A stretch of 25,731 bases of DNA from an uncultured Erysipelotrichaceae bacterium (GTDB taxonomy: Bacteria > Bacillota_I > Bacilli_A > RF39 > UBA660): contig CADBNE010000072.1 in the NCBI GenBank assembly GCA_902795975.1, forward strand, positions 1 through 25,731, given 5' to 3'. Shown here one piece after another: positions 1-7,969 of this stretch (position 1 is its first letter; each line of letters starts with the position of its first letter). The position numbers and the translations under genes were made by a program. A model generated the notes under the pieces. It worked only from the letters and a program-made list of their open reading frames with translations. It ran no database searches and had not been told where the DNA came from.

Positions 1-883
1 CTCTTTCATTAGATACTAATACTATAATACCTTTTTCATCTACATTTTTAATACTCTTAATACGATTTTTATCAAATCTAATATAACCCATATCAATAGA
101 ATCCATTACTATTTCTTCTAGTTTTTTACCCATTATAACAACATTTCTATCTGTTTTCATAACTTCATCTAATATTTCTTGAATTCTAAATATTTGAGCT
201 TGCATTATATTAAATAATATTCTATCTTCATGTTTATTAATAGTTTCTCTTATAATATCACGTGCTCTATGACTTGGTGATGTAAATCCTTTCTTTGCAG
301 CATAAACTGACTCATTAAGGAATGCTAATACACCTTGTTTTCCTACATAAGCAATCTTACCTATATCTGAATTAAAACATCCTATCATAGAAGGATCTAT
401 AACATAATTACCGCTAAATACAATAGCACCATCTTCTGTATATAATACATACATAACAGCATCTGGTGTAGAGTGTGACACTCTTATTGGGAATAAACTA
501 TTTTTTCCAAATGTAACATTACGATGTAATTGTAATTCAACTACATTATCTGAAGATATTCCCTCTTCTTCTAACATTTTCTTAATTAAGTATACTGTAT
601 ATTTTGTTGCAAATACTTTTAAATCAGGGATATCACTTAATATATCAGCTAATGCTCCCATTTGTTCATCATGACCATGTGTTATAAATATTCCAACAAT
701 TCTATCTTTATTCTCTTTTAAATAATCATAGTTTGGTATTATATAATCAATACCTAGTGATGCATCTTCACTATATTTTAAACCCGCTTCAAATATAAAA
801 ATATCATTGTCAACTTCTATGACATACATATTTTTTCCCGTTTCATTTAATCCGCCTAATGCGAACATTTTTATTTTACTCAT
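1..883 (-). CDS. Ribonuclease J family protein, degenerate active site (partial, 3' end outside window)
   Basis: The first 294 residues match the metallo-beta-lactamase/beta-CASP RNase J family: LGGLNETGKNMYVIE at 9-23, then FEAGLKYSED, LGIDYIIP and the metal motif region at 68-76. RNase J enzymes carry out 5'-3' exonucleolytic and endonucleolytic mRNA decay and rRNA maturation. The ligand motif, normally HxHxDH, reads HGHDEQ (69-74), so Asp and the third His are replaced. His137 in HSTPD is kept, but the later TGDF-type Asp is Asn (SGNY, N159) and the usual S-D-S-T-N motif reads NESVY. This looks like the weakly active or structural J2-type paralog that pairs with RNase J1, not the main enzyme. 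The ATG at 881-883 follows a good AAAGGAG site. The gene has its own promoter and runs off the left edge. Family certain; paralog assignment inferred. Confidence 0.88.
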   Translation of the reverse strand, partial: MSKIKMFALGGLNETGKNMYVIEVDNDIFIFEAGLKYSEDASLGIDYIIPNYDYLKENKDRIVGIFITHGHDEQMGALADILSDIPDLKVFATKYTVYLIKKMLEEEGISSDNVVELQLHRNVTFGKNSLFPIRVSHSTPDAVMYVLYTEDGAIVFSGNYVIDPSMIGCFNSDIGKIAYVGKQGVLAFLNESVYAAKKGFTSPSHRARDIIRETINKHEDRILFNIMQAQIFRIQEILDEVMKTDRNVVIMGKKLEEIVMDSIDMGYIRFDKNRIKSIKNVDEKGIIVLVSNER

Positions 884-914
884 AAATCTCCTTTCTTTCC
901 TTTCATACCTAATA

Positions 915-943
915 ATTATAACAAAATTTACTTTAATAGTCTA
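915..943 (-). promoter_or_regulatory. Promoter for the RNase J-like gene
   Basis: A -35 box TAGACT (938-943) and a perfect -10 TATAAT (915-920) are separated by 17 bases. They lie about 30 bases upstream of the start codon, downstream of the terminator of the preceding gene. Confidence 0.6.
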
Positions 944-956
944 TACTATAAGCAAT

Positions 957-981
957 AGAAAAGGAAGTACTTATACTTCCT
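957..981 (-). terminator. Intrinsic terminator of the 988-1542 gene
   Basis: An 8-bp stem (962-969 with 974-981) with a 4-base loop is followed on the minus strand by a T-rich run. It begins six bases after the stop codon. Confidence 0.8.
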
Positions 982-987
982 CTAAAA

Positions 988-1542
988 CTATAATCTTATT
1001 AATTCCCAGTCACCTTTTTCATTTAATCCAAATACTTGTACAGCTGGGTATTCATAAAATCTTTGAGTTGTTTCTACAACCTTAATACCTTTTACTTTAT
1101 TATTTGTTTTAATCTTTCTAAATTTTATTTTATTTTGATTACTTTTATAGATATTTGCATATAATTCTCCATCTTCAGTAATAATAATAATATATTTAGA
1201 ATCATAATAATAATAATTTAGTTCAGTAATGTATTTTGCATCACCTTTAGAATATATCTTTTCAGTGTGACCTGTATTCAAACTTTTTGATATAACATTA
1301 CCATTTACAACAGATAATTCATATTCATAACTGTTTTTAGAGTTTTCATATTTTTTAATTAATGATGTTGATAATTCAATATCTTTTTCAATGTAACCAT
1401 CTTTTTCATGTGCATCTACATGATAGCTCTTTGCTTCTATAACATTTTTATTTTGAGCAAATACAAATGAACCACTTAACATTAAAGCTACTACAATGAT
1501 TGCACTCAATGCCAATCCAACATTTTCTAAAAATCTTCTCAT
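988..1542 (-). CDS. Small secreted protein of unknown function
   Basis: 184 residues, no family recognised. The N-terminus is a classical signal peptide: basic MRRF, hydrophobic core at about 11-27, and a likely cleavage after FVFA (residue 29). The mature part is charged and predicted mainly beta/extended, with Tyr-rich stretches (YYYYDSKYIIIITEDGELY) followed by a basic segment. There is no sortase motif and no second membrane segment, so it is probably released or loosely wall-associated. It is monocistronic, with a perfect-consensus promoter (1599-1626), about 50 bases of leader, an AGGGGG Shine-Dalgarno and its own terminator. The promoter suggests strong constitutive expression. Export is well supported; function is unknown. 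Confidence 0.75.
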   Translation of the reverse strand: MRRFLENVGLALSAIIVVALMLSGSFVFAQNKNVIEAKSYHVDAHEKDGYIEKDIELSTSLIKKYENSKNSYEYELSVVNGNVISKSLNTGHTEKIYSKGDAKYITELNYYYYDSKYIIIITEDGELYANIYKSNQNKIKFRKIKTNNKVKGIKVVETTQRFYEYPAVQVFGLNEKGDWELIRL

Positions 1543-1598
1543 ACCAATTCCCCCTAAATTTCTTTCTTAATTGCCACAGATTGAAATTTTTGTTATTT

Positions 1599-1626
1599 AT
1601 TATATACTTTTTTTTAATTTTGTCAA
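1599..1626 (-). promoter_or_regulatory. Strong consensus sigma-A promoter
   Basis: Perfect TTGACA (1621-1626) and perfect TATAAT (1599-1604) with a 16-base spacer. It is the closest match to consensus found in the window and drives the small secreted protein. Confidence 0.8.
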
Positions 1627-1672
1627 TAAATATTATGCAATTTAATGAACTTTGTGTATTTTTTTCCACAAA

Positions 1673-1703
1673 TATAAAAAAATAAGCCATAAAAAGCTTA
1701 TTT
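1673..1703 (-). terminator. Intrinsic terminator of the InlB-repeat gene
   Basis: An 8-bp stem (1680-1687 with 1696-1703) is followed by a run of seven T on the minus strand. The stop codon (1698-1700) lies inside the stem. Confidence 0.85.
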
Positions 1704-2468
1704 TAGTAAATCATTTATCATAAATGTATTATTATCTGCAGCATCAATAATCATTGAAATTAACTCATTATTATCAACATATCTAGCATATAAAGTTCCT
1801 TTTCTTTCAAAAGAACATTTATCATTATTTGAATAAGTTGTTTTAATTTTTTTATACATTTCTTCTTGAGTCAACTCATCATTTTTTATTAATGTTCTAT
1901 ATTCTTTTTCTCCATACCAACCAATAAAATTATATCCTTCTTTTGATGGAGTTGGTAAGCTTATTTTAGTATTATCTTCCCCAATAATAAATTTTAAATC
2001 ATCAAACTTATCATCAGAATCAGTTTGATAATTAATTGTTACTTTATATGAAGTAGGTATCTCGCAAGAATCATCTACTTCCCATTTAGCATATAAAACT
2101 ACATATGCTTTTTTTATATTACAACCTAAACTATATGGGTATAATGTAGCTATTTTCTCAGTTTCTACTTTGTCATATATATTCCCCACTGGTATTTCTA
2201 ATCTTGAATCAGCATACCAACCTTTAAATATATATCCTTTTTTCACTGGTGTAGGTAATTTAAATCTTTTAGCACCACAACCACGGCAATAATTTAAATT
2301 ATTTAATGATTCTCCATCATTTGTTTCAAACTTAATTGTTACTTGCATTTGTTTATCAAATACAACACCACATGCTTTTTCAAAGTTTACAGCATTTACA
2401 TTACTACCTATTCCAAAAACTACTATAAATATAAATAATAATATTATATGTTTTAAACCCCTTTGCAT
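1698..2468 (-). CDS. Secreted protein with two InlB B-type (Listeria-Bacteroides) repeats
   Basis: 256 residues. A signal peptide (basic MQRGLK, hydrophobic 8-20, likely cleavage after NVNA at 26) is followed by two copies of a roughly 88-residue module, about 42-130 and 142-231. Each has a VTI-type first strand, LPTP.K.GY.F.GWY in the centre and a closing Y.LYA+W/Y strand. This is the pattern of the InlB B-repeat/Flg_new beta-grasp domain found in many Bacillota surface proteins. Cysteines (C33, C61, C64, C116, C135, C218) may form disulfides. No LPXTG motif, membrane anchor or choline/SLH module follows, so it appears to be released or wall-associated by other means. Single-gene unit with GAGGTG Shine-Dalgarno. 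Repeat assignment is firm; role in adhesion is only family inference. Confidence 0.8.
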   Translation of the reverse strand: MQRGLKHIILLFIFIVVFGIGSNVNAVNFEKACGVVFDKQMQVTIKFETNDGESLNNLNYCRGCGAKRFKLPTPVKKGYIFKGWYADSRLEIPVGNIYDKVETEKIATLYPYSLGCNIKKAYVVLYAKWEVDDSCEIPTSYKVTINYQTDSDDKFDDLKFIIGEDNTKISLPTPSKEGYNFIGWYGEKEYRTLIKNDELTQEEMYKKIKTTYSNNDKCSFERKGTLYARYVDNNELISMIIDAADNNTFMINDLLK

Positions 2469-2487
2469 AAAAACACCTCGGTTATGT

Positions 2488-2516
2488 ATACTAATACAAA
2501 TTCGTTATTTTGTCAA
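2488..2516 (-). promoter_or_regulatory. Promoter of the InlB-repeat gene
   Basis: TTGACA (2511-2516), 17-base spacer, -10 TAGTAT (2488-2493). The -35 sits in the T-rich tail of the terminator of the preceding operon. Confidence 0.6.
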
Positions 2517-2543
2517 ATTAAAAAGCTTGAAAATCAAGCTTTT
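2516..2543 (-). terminator. Intrinsic terminator of the ireB-trmR operon
   Basis: A 10-bp perfect stem (2521-2530 with 2534-2543) with a 3-base loop and a following T-rich run. It overlaps the trmR stop codon (2542-2544). Confidence 0.85.
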
Positions 2544-3123
2544 AATCATTTTTTTTACTAACAGATACACCATCACCTACATTATAGAATGTTGTTGTAA
2601 ATTCAGAATTATCTTTTAAAAAATTAATATATCTTCTTATTTTTCCTACTAATTGTCTTGTATTTCTATTATGTGTTAATTCAGGATGTTCTACAAAACC
2701 ATGAAATGATAAATTATCACTTACAATTACACCATTTTCATTTAAATTTATTTTATATTTTTCAAAAAACTTAATATATTGACTTTTAGCAGCATCAATA
2801 AATATTAAATCAAACTTATCATCAGTACTAAATTCTAATGCATCAGCATTATATATAGTAATTCTATTATCTAATGACTCATTCTTTATATTTTTTACTG
2901 CTTCTTCATATCTTTCTTTATCTCGTTCTATAGTAGTAATAGTTATATCTTCATTTATACTTGCAAATCTTATAGCTGAATATCCAATAGCACTTCCTAT
3001 TTCAAGTATAGATTTAATATTATTTTCTTTAATATAATTACATATAAAATCCATACCACCATCTTGCATTATTGGTATATTATTCTCTTTTGCAAAATCT
3101 TTAATTTCTAATATGTGAACCAT
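2542..3123 (-). CDS. trmR: O-methyltransferase, probable tRNA 5-hydroxyuridine methyltransferase
   Basis: 193-residue class I SAM-dependent methyltransferase of the O-methyltransferase 3 type. The SAM motif is ILEIGSAIGYSAIRFA (39-54), followed by the acidic ribose-binding strand ending in IERD (66-69), NADALEF (92-98) and the metal/substrate motif FIDAAKSQY (108-116) with VSDN at 134-137. Gene order ruvX-DUF1292-mltG-methyltransferase matches the Bacillus subtilis yrrK-yrzB-yrrL-yrrM order. YrrM is TrmR, which makes 5-methoxyuridine at tRNA position 34. The ATG overlaps the end of mltG by 16 bases and has a GAGGAAGG Shine-Dalgarno inside mltG, so it is translated from the same operon. Family certain; specific tRNA role rests on synteny. 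Confidence 0.85.
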   Translation of the reverse strand: MVHILEIKDFAKENNIPIMQDGGMDFICNYIKENNIKSILEIGSAIGYSAIRFASINEDITITTIERDKERYEEAVKNIKNESLDNRITIYNADALEFSTDDKFDLIFIDAAKSQYIKFFEKYKINLNENGVIVSDNLSFHGFVEHPELTHNRNTRQLVGKIRRYINFLKDNSEFTTTFYNVGDGVSVSKKND

Positions 3124-4196
3124 AAACCCTTCCTCTTTAATTCTGCTATCTTATCATTATGTTCTGCTAATGTCTTAGTAAAATATACATCTCCATTTTT
3201 ATCAGCAACAAAGAAATAATAATTATTCTTTCCTGGATTAAGTGCTGCTACTATTGATGAAATAGATGGATTACATATAGGTCCTACAGGTAATTTACCA
3301 GCCATAGTAGAACTCCTTGTATTATATGAATTTACAGCATTTAATTCTGCAGCATATAAATCTCTTTCAGACATATCTACTTTAGCAGCATAATATGTAG
3401 TAACATCACTTCCTAGTGACATATTAGATTTTAATCTATTATAGAATACAGCAGCAACATTTATTCTATCATTAGGTTCTTTAGCCTCTAATTCAACTAC
3501 ACTTGCTAAAGATAATATTTCATGGAATGAATATTTACTTGCTAATATTTCTTTTTTGTATGGTTGTATTTCTTTTTCTGTTTGATCTAATAATACTTTA
3601 AATATTTCTTCTACAGTTACATCCTTACTTTTAAATCTATATGTTTCTGGATATAAGTATCCTTCTAATGGATAATATATATTTTGATTTAATATACTTT
3701 TATCAATAAACCAATATTGTTTAATTAATTTATTTAAATATTCTTTATCTTTTAATTTATTGAATACATCCTCTTCTGTATTATTTGTATTATCTGCTAT
3801 TACTTTAGCATAATATCTCATATTTTTACCTTCTTTAAAGGTAATTGAAATCTCTTCTGTTTTTGCACGCCCTTGTAATTTTTCTACAATAGTCTTTGTA
3901 TCCATTGAAGATGATAATTCATATTTTCCAACTTTTAAATTAGTTGCTGGTGGATTCAATTTAATATATAATCTATATACTTTTTCAGATTTAATTAATT
4001 TATTTTCTTTTAATTTTGGTGCTATAGAATAATATGTATCACCTTCTTTAACTTCAATTGTTACATTTTCTTTAGAAGACTTATTTACTGCAGATAATTC
4101 TGATTTAAAATAAAATAAACCTCCTACAACAACAATAATAGCTAAACAAAAAATTACAGCTATCATAACACCTAATGCTTTAAAAAATTTACTCAT
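3108..4196 (-). CDS. mltG: Endolytic murein transglycosylase MltG (YceG family)
   Basis: About 362 residues from the ATG at 4194-4196; a TTG nine bases upstream (4203-4205) is possible. A short cytoplasmic tail and one membrane segment (about 9-30) are followed by a LysM-like region with TIEVKEGDTYYSIAPKL and the YceG catalytic domain. The family motif ASVVELEAK contains the catalytic Glu (residue 235 from this start), and downstream are VFYNRLK, L.SD.T..Y and KLPVGPICNP. MltG cleaves nascent glycan strands at the membrane and sets peptidoglycan chain length. It sits in the ireB-ruvX-DUF1292-mltG-trmR operon. The GAGGAG Shine-Dalgarno (4221-4226) is unusually far from the ATG, so the start is less certain than the function. 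Confidence 0.92.
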   Translation of the reverse strand: MSKFFKALGVMIAVIFCLAIIVVVGGLFYFKSELSAVNKSSKENVTIEVKEGDTYYSIAPKLKENKLIKSEKVYRLYIKLNPPATNLKVGKYELSSSMDTKTIVEKLQGRAKTEEISITFKEGKNMRYYAKVIADNTNNTEEDVFNKLKDKEYLNKLIKQYWFIDKSILNQNIYYPLEGYLYPETYRFKSKDVTVEEIFKVLLDQTEKEIQPYKKEILASKYSFHEILSLASVVELEAKEPNDRINVAAVFYNRLKSNMSLGSDVTTYYAAKVDMSERDLYAAELNAVNSYNTRSSTMAGKLPVGPICNPSISSIVAALNPGKNNYYFFVADKNGDVYFTKTLAEHNDKIAELKRKGLWFTY

Positions 4197-4217
4197 ACTA
4201 AACAAAAAAGAGAATTT

Positions 4218-4535
4218 TTACTCCTCTTCTGAACCCTTTCCTTGAATTTCTTTTTGTAATTCATCTAAGATTGTTTCAATAATTTTCCATTCTTTATCAG
4301 ATTCGATTGGAATTAATTTAGTCTCATCTTCATCTGGGTTATAGATTGAAGCATAAACTTTTGTATTTCCTTCTTCATCTTGAGTATTATCAGTATAAAC
4401 TATATAATTTTTTCCAGTTTCATCTGATTCAAATGTAAATAATACTTCACATTCTATTTCTTTTCCTTCATCATCAATTACTTTAAAAGTCATTGTTTCT
4501 TCTGTTACAGTTCCTTGTGTTTTATTTTCTTCCAT
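4218..4535 (-). CDS. DUF1292 family protein (YrzB-like)
   Basis: 105 residues, strongly acidic, no signal or membrane segment. The central part (TFKVIDDEGKEIECEVLFTF, then KNYIVYTDN and VYASIYNP) is the DUF1292 domain, a small beta-rich cytosolic domain of unknown biochemical role. It starts three bases after the ruvX stop with a GAAAGGA site inside ruvX, so it is translationally linked. The position between ruvX and mltG is conserved in Bacillota (B. subtilis yrzB). The tail is Glu-rich and disordered (KGSEEE). Family assignment is firm from sequence and synteny; the function is not known. Confidence 0.88.
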   Translation of the reverse strand: MEENKTQGTVTEETMTFKVIDDEGKEIECEVLFTFESDETGKNYIVYTDNTQDEEGNTKVYASIYNPDEDETKLIPIESDKEWKIIETILDELQKEIQGKGSEEE

Positions 4536-4538
4536 TTT

Positions 4539-4961
4539 TTACATTCCTTTCTCTTTATCTAAATATGTCTGTAAGATTATATTAGCAGCTAATGCATCTA
4601 CCTTCTTTTTTCTTTTTTTTCTAGACATATCAGCCTCTATCATGTAGTTCGTAGCTTCTACTGTTGATAATCTTTCATCTTGCATAATTACAGGTAAATT
4701 AAATTCTTTTTCTAATTTATCCTTGAATTCTAATGTAGTTAACGCCCTATCACCAATAGTGTTATTCATATTTTTTGGCAACCCCAATATTATCTTTGAA
4801 ATTTTATTTTCATCAATAATTTGTTTTAATTCTACAAGTAAATCATCATACTGACTATCTTCAAATCTTATTGTTTTATACGAAGTAGCAATAGTATGAG
4901 TAATATCACTCATAGATATTCCAAGTGTTCTTGTTCCAAGATCTAGTCCTAAATAACGCAT
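4539..4961 (-). CDS. ruvX: Putative pre-16S rRNA nuclease YqgF/RuvX
   Basis: 140 residues, typical length for the RNase H-fold YqgF family. The first acidic residue is in MRYLGLDLGTRTLGIS (Asp7), the second site is near IILGLPKNM with MNNTIGDRA, and the C-terminal MQDERLSTVEA and KKKVDALAA regions supply the remaining acidic residues (D118-E119 region and the final Asp). YqgF removes the 5' leader of pre-16S rRNA; RuvX is the older name from resemblance to Holliday junction resolvases. It follows ireB with a one-base overlap of stop and start (TAATG), typical of translational coupling. The KKRKKK stretch near the C-terminus is basic, as expected for an RNA-binding nuclease. Confidence 0.92.
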   Translation of the reverse strand: MRYLGLDLGTRTLGISMSDITHTIATSYKTIRFEDSQYDDLLVELKQIIDENKISKIILGLPKNMNNTIGDRALTTLEFKDKLEKEFNLPVIMQDERLSTVEATNYMIEADMSRKKRKKKVDALAANIILQTYLDKEKGM

Positions 4962-5191
4962 TATTTCAAAAACTCTTTAACTAAAACATTTAATATTTTA
5001 GTTCTCTCATATTTTGTTATTTTTCTTCTTGAATCCATATAACTAGAAATATAACCAGGGTCCCCACTCATCAAATAACCTACAATCTGATTTATAGGGT
5101 CATATCCTTTTTCTTCTAGTGCTACTGAAATTTCTCTAATCATTCTTGAAATTTCTTGATCTTGATTTTCTACTGGGAATCTTTCAATCAT
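4961..5191 (-). CDS. ireB: IreB family regulatory protein (DUF965)
   Basis: 76 residues from the ATG at 5189-5191, chosen because GAGGTG (5198-5203) sits six bases upstream; a GTG at 5198-5200 would lie inside that Shine-Dalgarno. The core EKGYDPINQIVGYLMSGDPG.I and RR.I.KYER..I is the DUF965/IreB signature. In Enterococcus faecalis IreB is phosphorylated by the PASTA kinase IreK and restrains cephalosporin resistance and cell-wall adaptation. The N-terminus here is short (MIERFPVENQDQE) and has no Thr, so the known phospho-acceptor segment is absent. First gene of the ireB-ruvX-DUF1292-mltG-trmR operon, as in B. subtilis (yrzL). Confidence 0.9.
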   Translation of the reverse strand: MIERFPVENQDQEISRMIREISVALEEKGYDPINQIVGYLMSGDPGYISSYMDSRRKITKYERTKILNVLVKEFLK

Positions 5192-5227
5192 AAAAAGCAC
5201 CTCACATTTTCCTATAAATACATCTTT

Positions 5228-5256
5228 ATTTTAACATAAGAAATATTAATTGTAAA
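5228..5256 (-). promoter_or_regulatory. Promoter of the ireB-ruvX-DUF1292-mltG-trmR operon
   Basis: TTTACA (5251-5256), 17-base spacer and TAAAAT (5228-5233), just downstream of the murD stop codon. Confidence 0.6.
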
Positions 5257-5270
5257 TGACTTAATCATTT
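5254..5270 (-). terminator. Weak hairpin after murD (possible poor terminator)
   Basis: A 6-bp AT-rich stem (5254-5259 with 5265-5270) around the murD stop, without a solid T run. It also overlaps the -35 of the ireB promoter. Read-through from murL-murD into the ireB operon is therefore likely. Confidence 0.3.
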
Positions 5271-6607
5271 TTTACTAGTTTTTTAAAAGCTTCTCCCTTT
5301 TCTTGGAAGTTTTTAAAATACTCATAACTAGCTGCTGCTGGAGACATTAAACATATACTATTTTTATTAGTTATTTTTTTTGCCAACTTAACAGCATCAC
5401 TTAACATTTCTACTTTATAAATATTAACATTACCATTAATTATTTCATCACCTATTTTATATCCTGTTGTAGGCATACATATTAAATTTCTAACATGCCC
5501 TTCATTTAAATAATTAACTAAATCAGTATAATCTATACCTCTATCCATACCACCAAATATAAGTGTATCTACTTTCTTTAATGACTGTAATGCATTAATA
5601 GTAGCACTTGGTATAGTAGCTATACTATCATTATAATATGTAATATCATTATATACTCCTACATATTCTAATCTATGTTCTAATCCTTTAAAATTATTTA
5701 TAGTATTTACTACTATATTCATATCTAATCCTAATATTTTACTTATAGTAAGTACTATCATTATATTACGTAAATTATGATCACCTATAAGTATTCTATT
5801 ATCATTTATATTATATAATTTTTCATTATTTAATGTAACATAATCATCTATTATACTAGTTGTATTTAAGCTACTATCACTACTAAAATTAATACCATAT
5901 TTTATACCTTTATATTTATCATCTATATAACTGTTAAGTGGTTCTATATCTTTACAATATATTGTATAATCATCACTATCTTGATATTTAAACATATTTA
6001 ATTTATTAGCATGATAATGCTCTACTGTACCAGCATGATCTAGATGGTCTTCATATAAATTTATAATACATCCTATATGTGGAGAACAATCTACAAATTC
6101 TAATTGATGTGCTGACATCTCAACAACTACTTTAGTATCTTCATCTATATCTTCTATTTCATCAAATATAGCTTTACCTATATTACCTAATAATACAGTT
6201 TTAATACCACAAGCTTTAATTACTTCATATGTTAATGTTGAAGTAGTACTTTTACCTTTTGTAGCAGTTATACCTATAACATTTTTCTTATTATATTTAA
6301 GTAATAATTCTAATTGAGATGTAAAATGTACATTAGTTAAATCCATACCTAATGTTATAACTCCTGGACTTTTTAATATTAAATCATATTTATCTAATCC
6401 ATCTAAATAATTATCACCATATACTATGTCTATATTATTATCATTATTTAAATATTCATTTTTCTCTAATATATTATTTTTATCTATTATAGTTATATGC
6501 ATATTAGAATATCTTCTTATAAAATTATATGCAGCTTTACCTTCCATACCAAATCCTAATATAGCTATATTTTTACCATTAAGTTCATTTATTATATTAT
6601 TAATCAT
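5261..6607 (-). CDS. murD: UDP-N-acetylmuramoyl-L-alanine--glutamate ligase, MurD family (probably MurD2, adding L-Glu)
   Basis: 448 residues, full MurD length with all three domains. The N-terminal Rossmann domain has ILGFGMEGKA (17-25). The central ATP-binding loop reads ITATKGKSTTS (113-123), the GTKGKST variant rather than GTNGKTT. EMSAHQLE (163-170) and NLYEDHLDH (183-191) are the usual metal/nucleotide motifs, and the C-terminal domain has GGMDRGIDY and SPAAASYEYFKNFQEKGEAF. Mur ligases add amino acids to UDP-MurNAc in the cytoplasm. Because the gene overlaps an upstream murL by eight bases with an AAGAGG site inside murL, it probably adds L-Glu (as Xanthomonas MurD2) and MurL then epimerises it. 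Ligase family is firm; the L-Glu preference is inference from context. Confidence 0.88.
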   Translation of the reverse strand: MINNIINELNGKNIAILGFGMEGKAAYNFIRRYSNMHITIIDKNNILEKNEYLNNDNNIDIVYGDNYLDGLDKYDLILKSPGVITLGMDLTNVHFTSQLELLLKYNKKNVIGITATKGKSTTSTLTYEVIKACGIKTVLLGNIGKAIFDEIEDIDEDTKVVVEMSAHQLEFVDCSPHIGCIINLYEDHLDHAGTVEHYHANKLNMFKYQDSDDYTIYCKDIEPLNSYIDDKYKGIKYGINFSSDSSLNTTSIIDDYVTLNNEKLYNINDNRILIGDHNLRNIMIVLTISKILGLDMNIVVNTINNFKGLEHRLEYVGVYNDITYYNDSIATIPSATINALQSLKKVDTLIFGGMDRGIDYTDLVNYLNEGHVRNLICMPTTGYKIGDEIINGNVNIYKVEMLSDAVKLAKKITNKNSICLMSPAAASYEYFKNFQEKGEAFKKLVKND

Positions 6608-7946
6608 TATTTATTACCTCTTTTACTCTTTGTAGTTCTTCCTTAACAATATTTAAAAATTCATTTGGTATATTATTTTCATCATTAAAATCATTTATAT
6701 AATCATGATTTAATTCTAATGGATAATTATCTTTATAATATTGTAATAAGTATGGTAAATTATCAAATTTATTTATTACTAAGCTAATAGCATATCTTAC
6801 TTCACTATATGTACCTACACATTCAAATGGTTTCTTATCACTATATCCACATAATTCAATAAATATATTCAATAAATCTTTATTTTCATATAAATCTTCT
6901 CCAAATATATCTACTAAATTATCTTTATATAGAAATGGACTTAGTATTATATATACAAATAAGCATTTAGCACAATTACAACACCATTTCCATGGAATAC
7001 TCTTACTACCTACATTACAACTTTTAAATACTTTATGATAATCTTTATATTGTGAGAATAACATACCTATTTGAAATTCAGATAAACATCTAAGTAAACT
7101 AAAATAATGTATATCTATATTAAAATATTTCTTAGTATATTCATTAAAATCATTTTCAAATTCATATGTTTTAGAATATTGATGATTTATTTTTGTACCT
7201 AATACTGTAGGTTCATTAGCACTTCCTTCATTAGATAATACTATATATTTTCTACCATTAATATAAGCTGATAGATATGAAATGAATGCTACAGCAGCAC
7301 TAAATGGAGTATGTCCATTTAAAAATCCTTTACTATTTAATTCAATTAATCTCTTATCAATTATTCTTTCTATAGAATATAAATTATCATATCCTGCAGT
7401 TTTAACACTCTCTATCCCTGGTACTTTAGGATTAATCATAAAACATGTATTATCCATTCCTTTTAATAGATTTAAACTAACTATAGAGTCCTTTCCTCCC
7501 CCTATAGCAATCATATTACCTGTACCATTATAATTAATATTATAGTTAAACTTTCTTTCTGATGTAACTTTAATATTCATAAAAGTATCATATGGACAAT
7601 CTATATTGTTAATATATCTAAATTCACCTAGTCCTAAATAATATAGTTTTTTAAACCATTCTACTTGGTTTTCATCTATATATCCAGCATTAATTATTAC
7701 ATTAGGAGAACAAGTACATTTAAAATAACTTACTAATTCAACAAGTCCTATATGAAATACTAAGTATTCAAATAATTCTCTATCCAAAGTATTATTACTT
7801 TTTGGTAATCTTACTATAGGATTAAATTCAGTTAATCCTGGAATACTAAAATAATATTTTAATTCATATTTATCTTCTAATTCATTTATTTCATATTTTT
7901 CATATACGAAATTAGGATACTTATCTCTTAATTCTTCAAAAGTCAT
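6600..7946 (-). CDS. murL: UDP-MurNAc-L-Ala-L-Glu epimerase (MurL)
   Basis: 448 residues from the ATG at 7944-7946, preferred over the ATG at 7956-7958 because GGGTGA (7951-7956) is placed for it. The protein has a PP-loop-like nucleotide motif IGGGKDSIVSL (148-158), then LNGHTPFSA (209-217), SNEGSANEP (238-246), INHQYSK (253-259), and a Cys-rich segment with CNVGSK, CCNCAKC at 310-328. I recognise this motif set as MurL, which in Xanthomonas uses ATP to invert the terminal L-Glu of UDP-MurNAc-L-Ala-L-Glu to D-Glu. This replaces glutamate racemase MurI. The tight overlap with a murD gene directly downstream is the arrangement expected for the MurD2-MurL pathway. It could be a diverged family member with another substrate, but the neighbour argues against this. 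Confidence 0.82.
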   Translation of the reverse strand: MTFEELRDKYPNFVYEKYEINELEDKYELKYYFSIPGLTEFNPIVRLPKSNNTLDRELFEYLVFHIGLVELVSYFKCTCSPNVIINAGYIDENQVEWFKKLYYLGLGEFRYINNIDCPYDTFMNIKVTSERKFNYNINYNGTGNMIAIGGGKDSIVSLNLLKGMDNTCFMINPKVPGIESVKTAGYDNLYSIERIIDKRLIELNSKGFLNGHTPFSAAVAFISYLSAYINGRKYIVLSNEGSANEPTVLGTKINHQYSKTYEFENDFNEYTKKYFNIDIHYFSLLRCLSEFQIGMLFSQYKDYHKVFKSCNVGSKSIPWKWCCNCAKCLFVYIILSPFLYKDNLVDIFGEDLYENKDLLNIFIELCGYSDKKPFECVGTYSEVRYAISLVINKFDNLPYLLQYYKDNYPLELNHDYINDFNDENNIPNEFLNIVKEELQRVKEVINND

Positions 7947-7969
7947 TATATCACCCATTTAATTATATC

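Noticed and set aside
807..1085. Plus-strand open frame of 92 codons
   Set aside because: Antisense to the RNase J-like start and the end of the next gene; hydrophobic low-complexity product, no Shine-Dalgarno. All other plus-strand frames in the window were rejected for the same reasons.
1448..1690. Minus-strand frame of 80 codons overlapping the small secreted protein
   Set aside because: It spans the perfect TTGACA/TATAAT promoter, lacks a ribosome site and is out of frame with the well-supported gene.
4206..4231. Terminator between DUF1292 and mltG
   Set aside because: Only a short AAGAG/CTCTT stem with a 10-base loop; the region more likely serves as the mltG ribosome site in a continuous operon.
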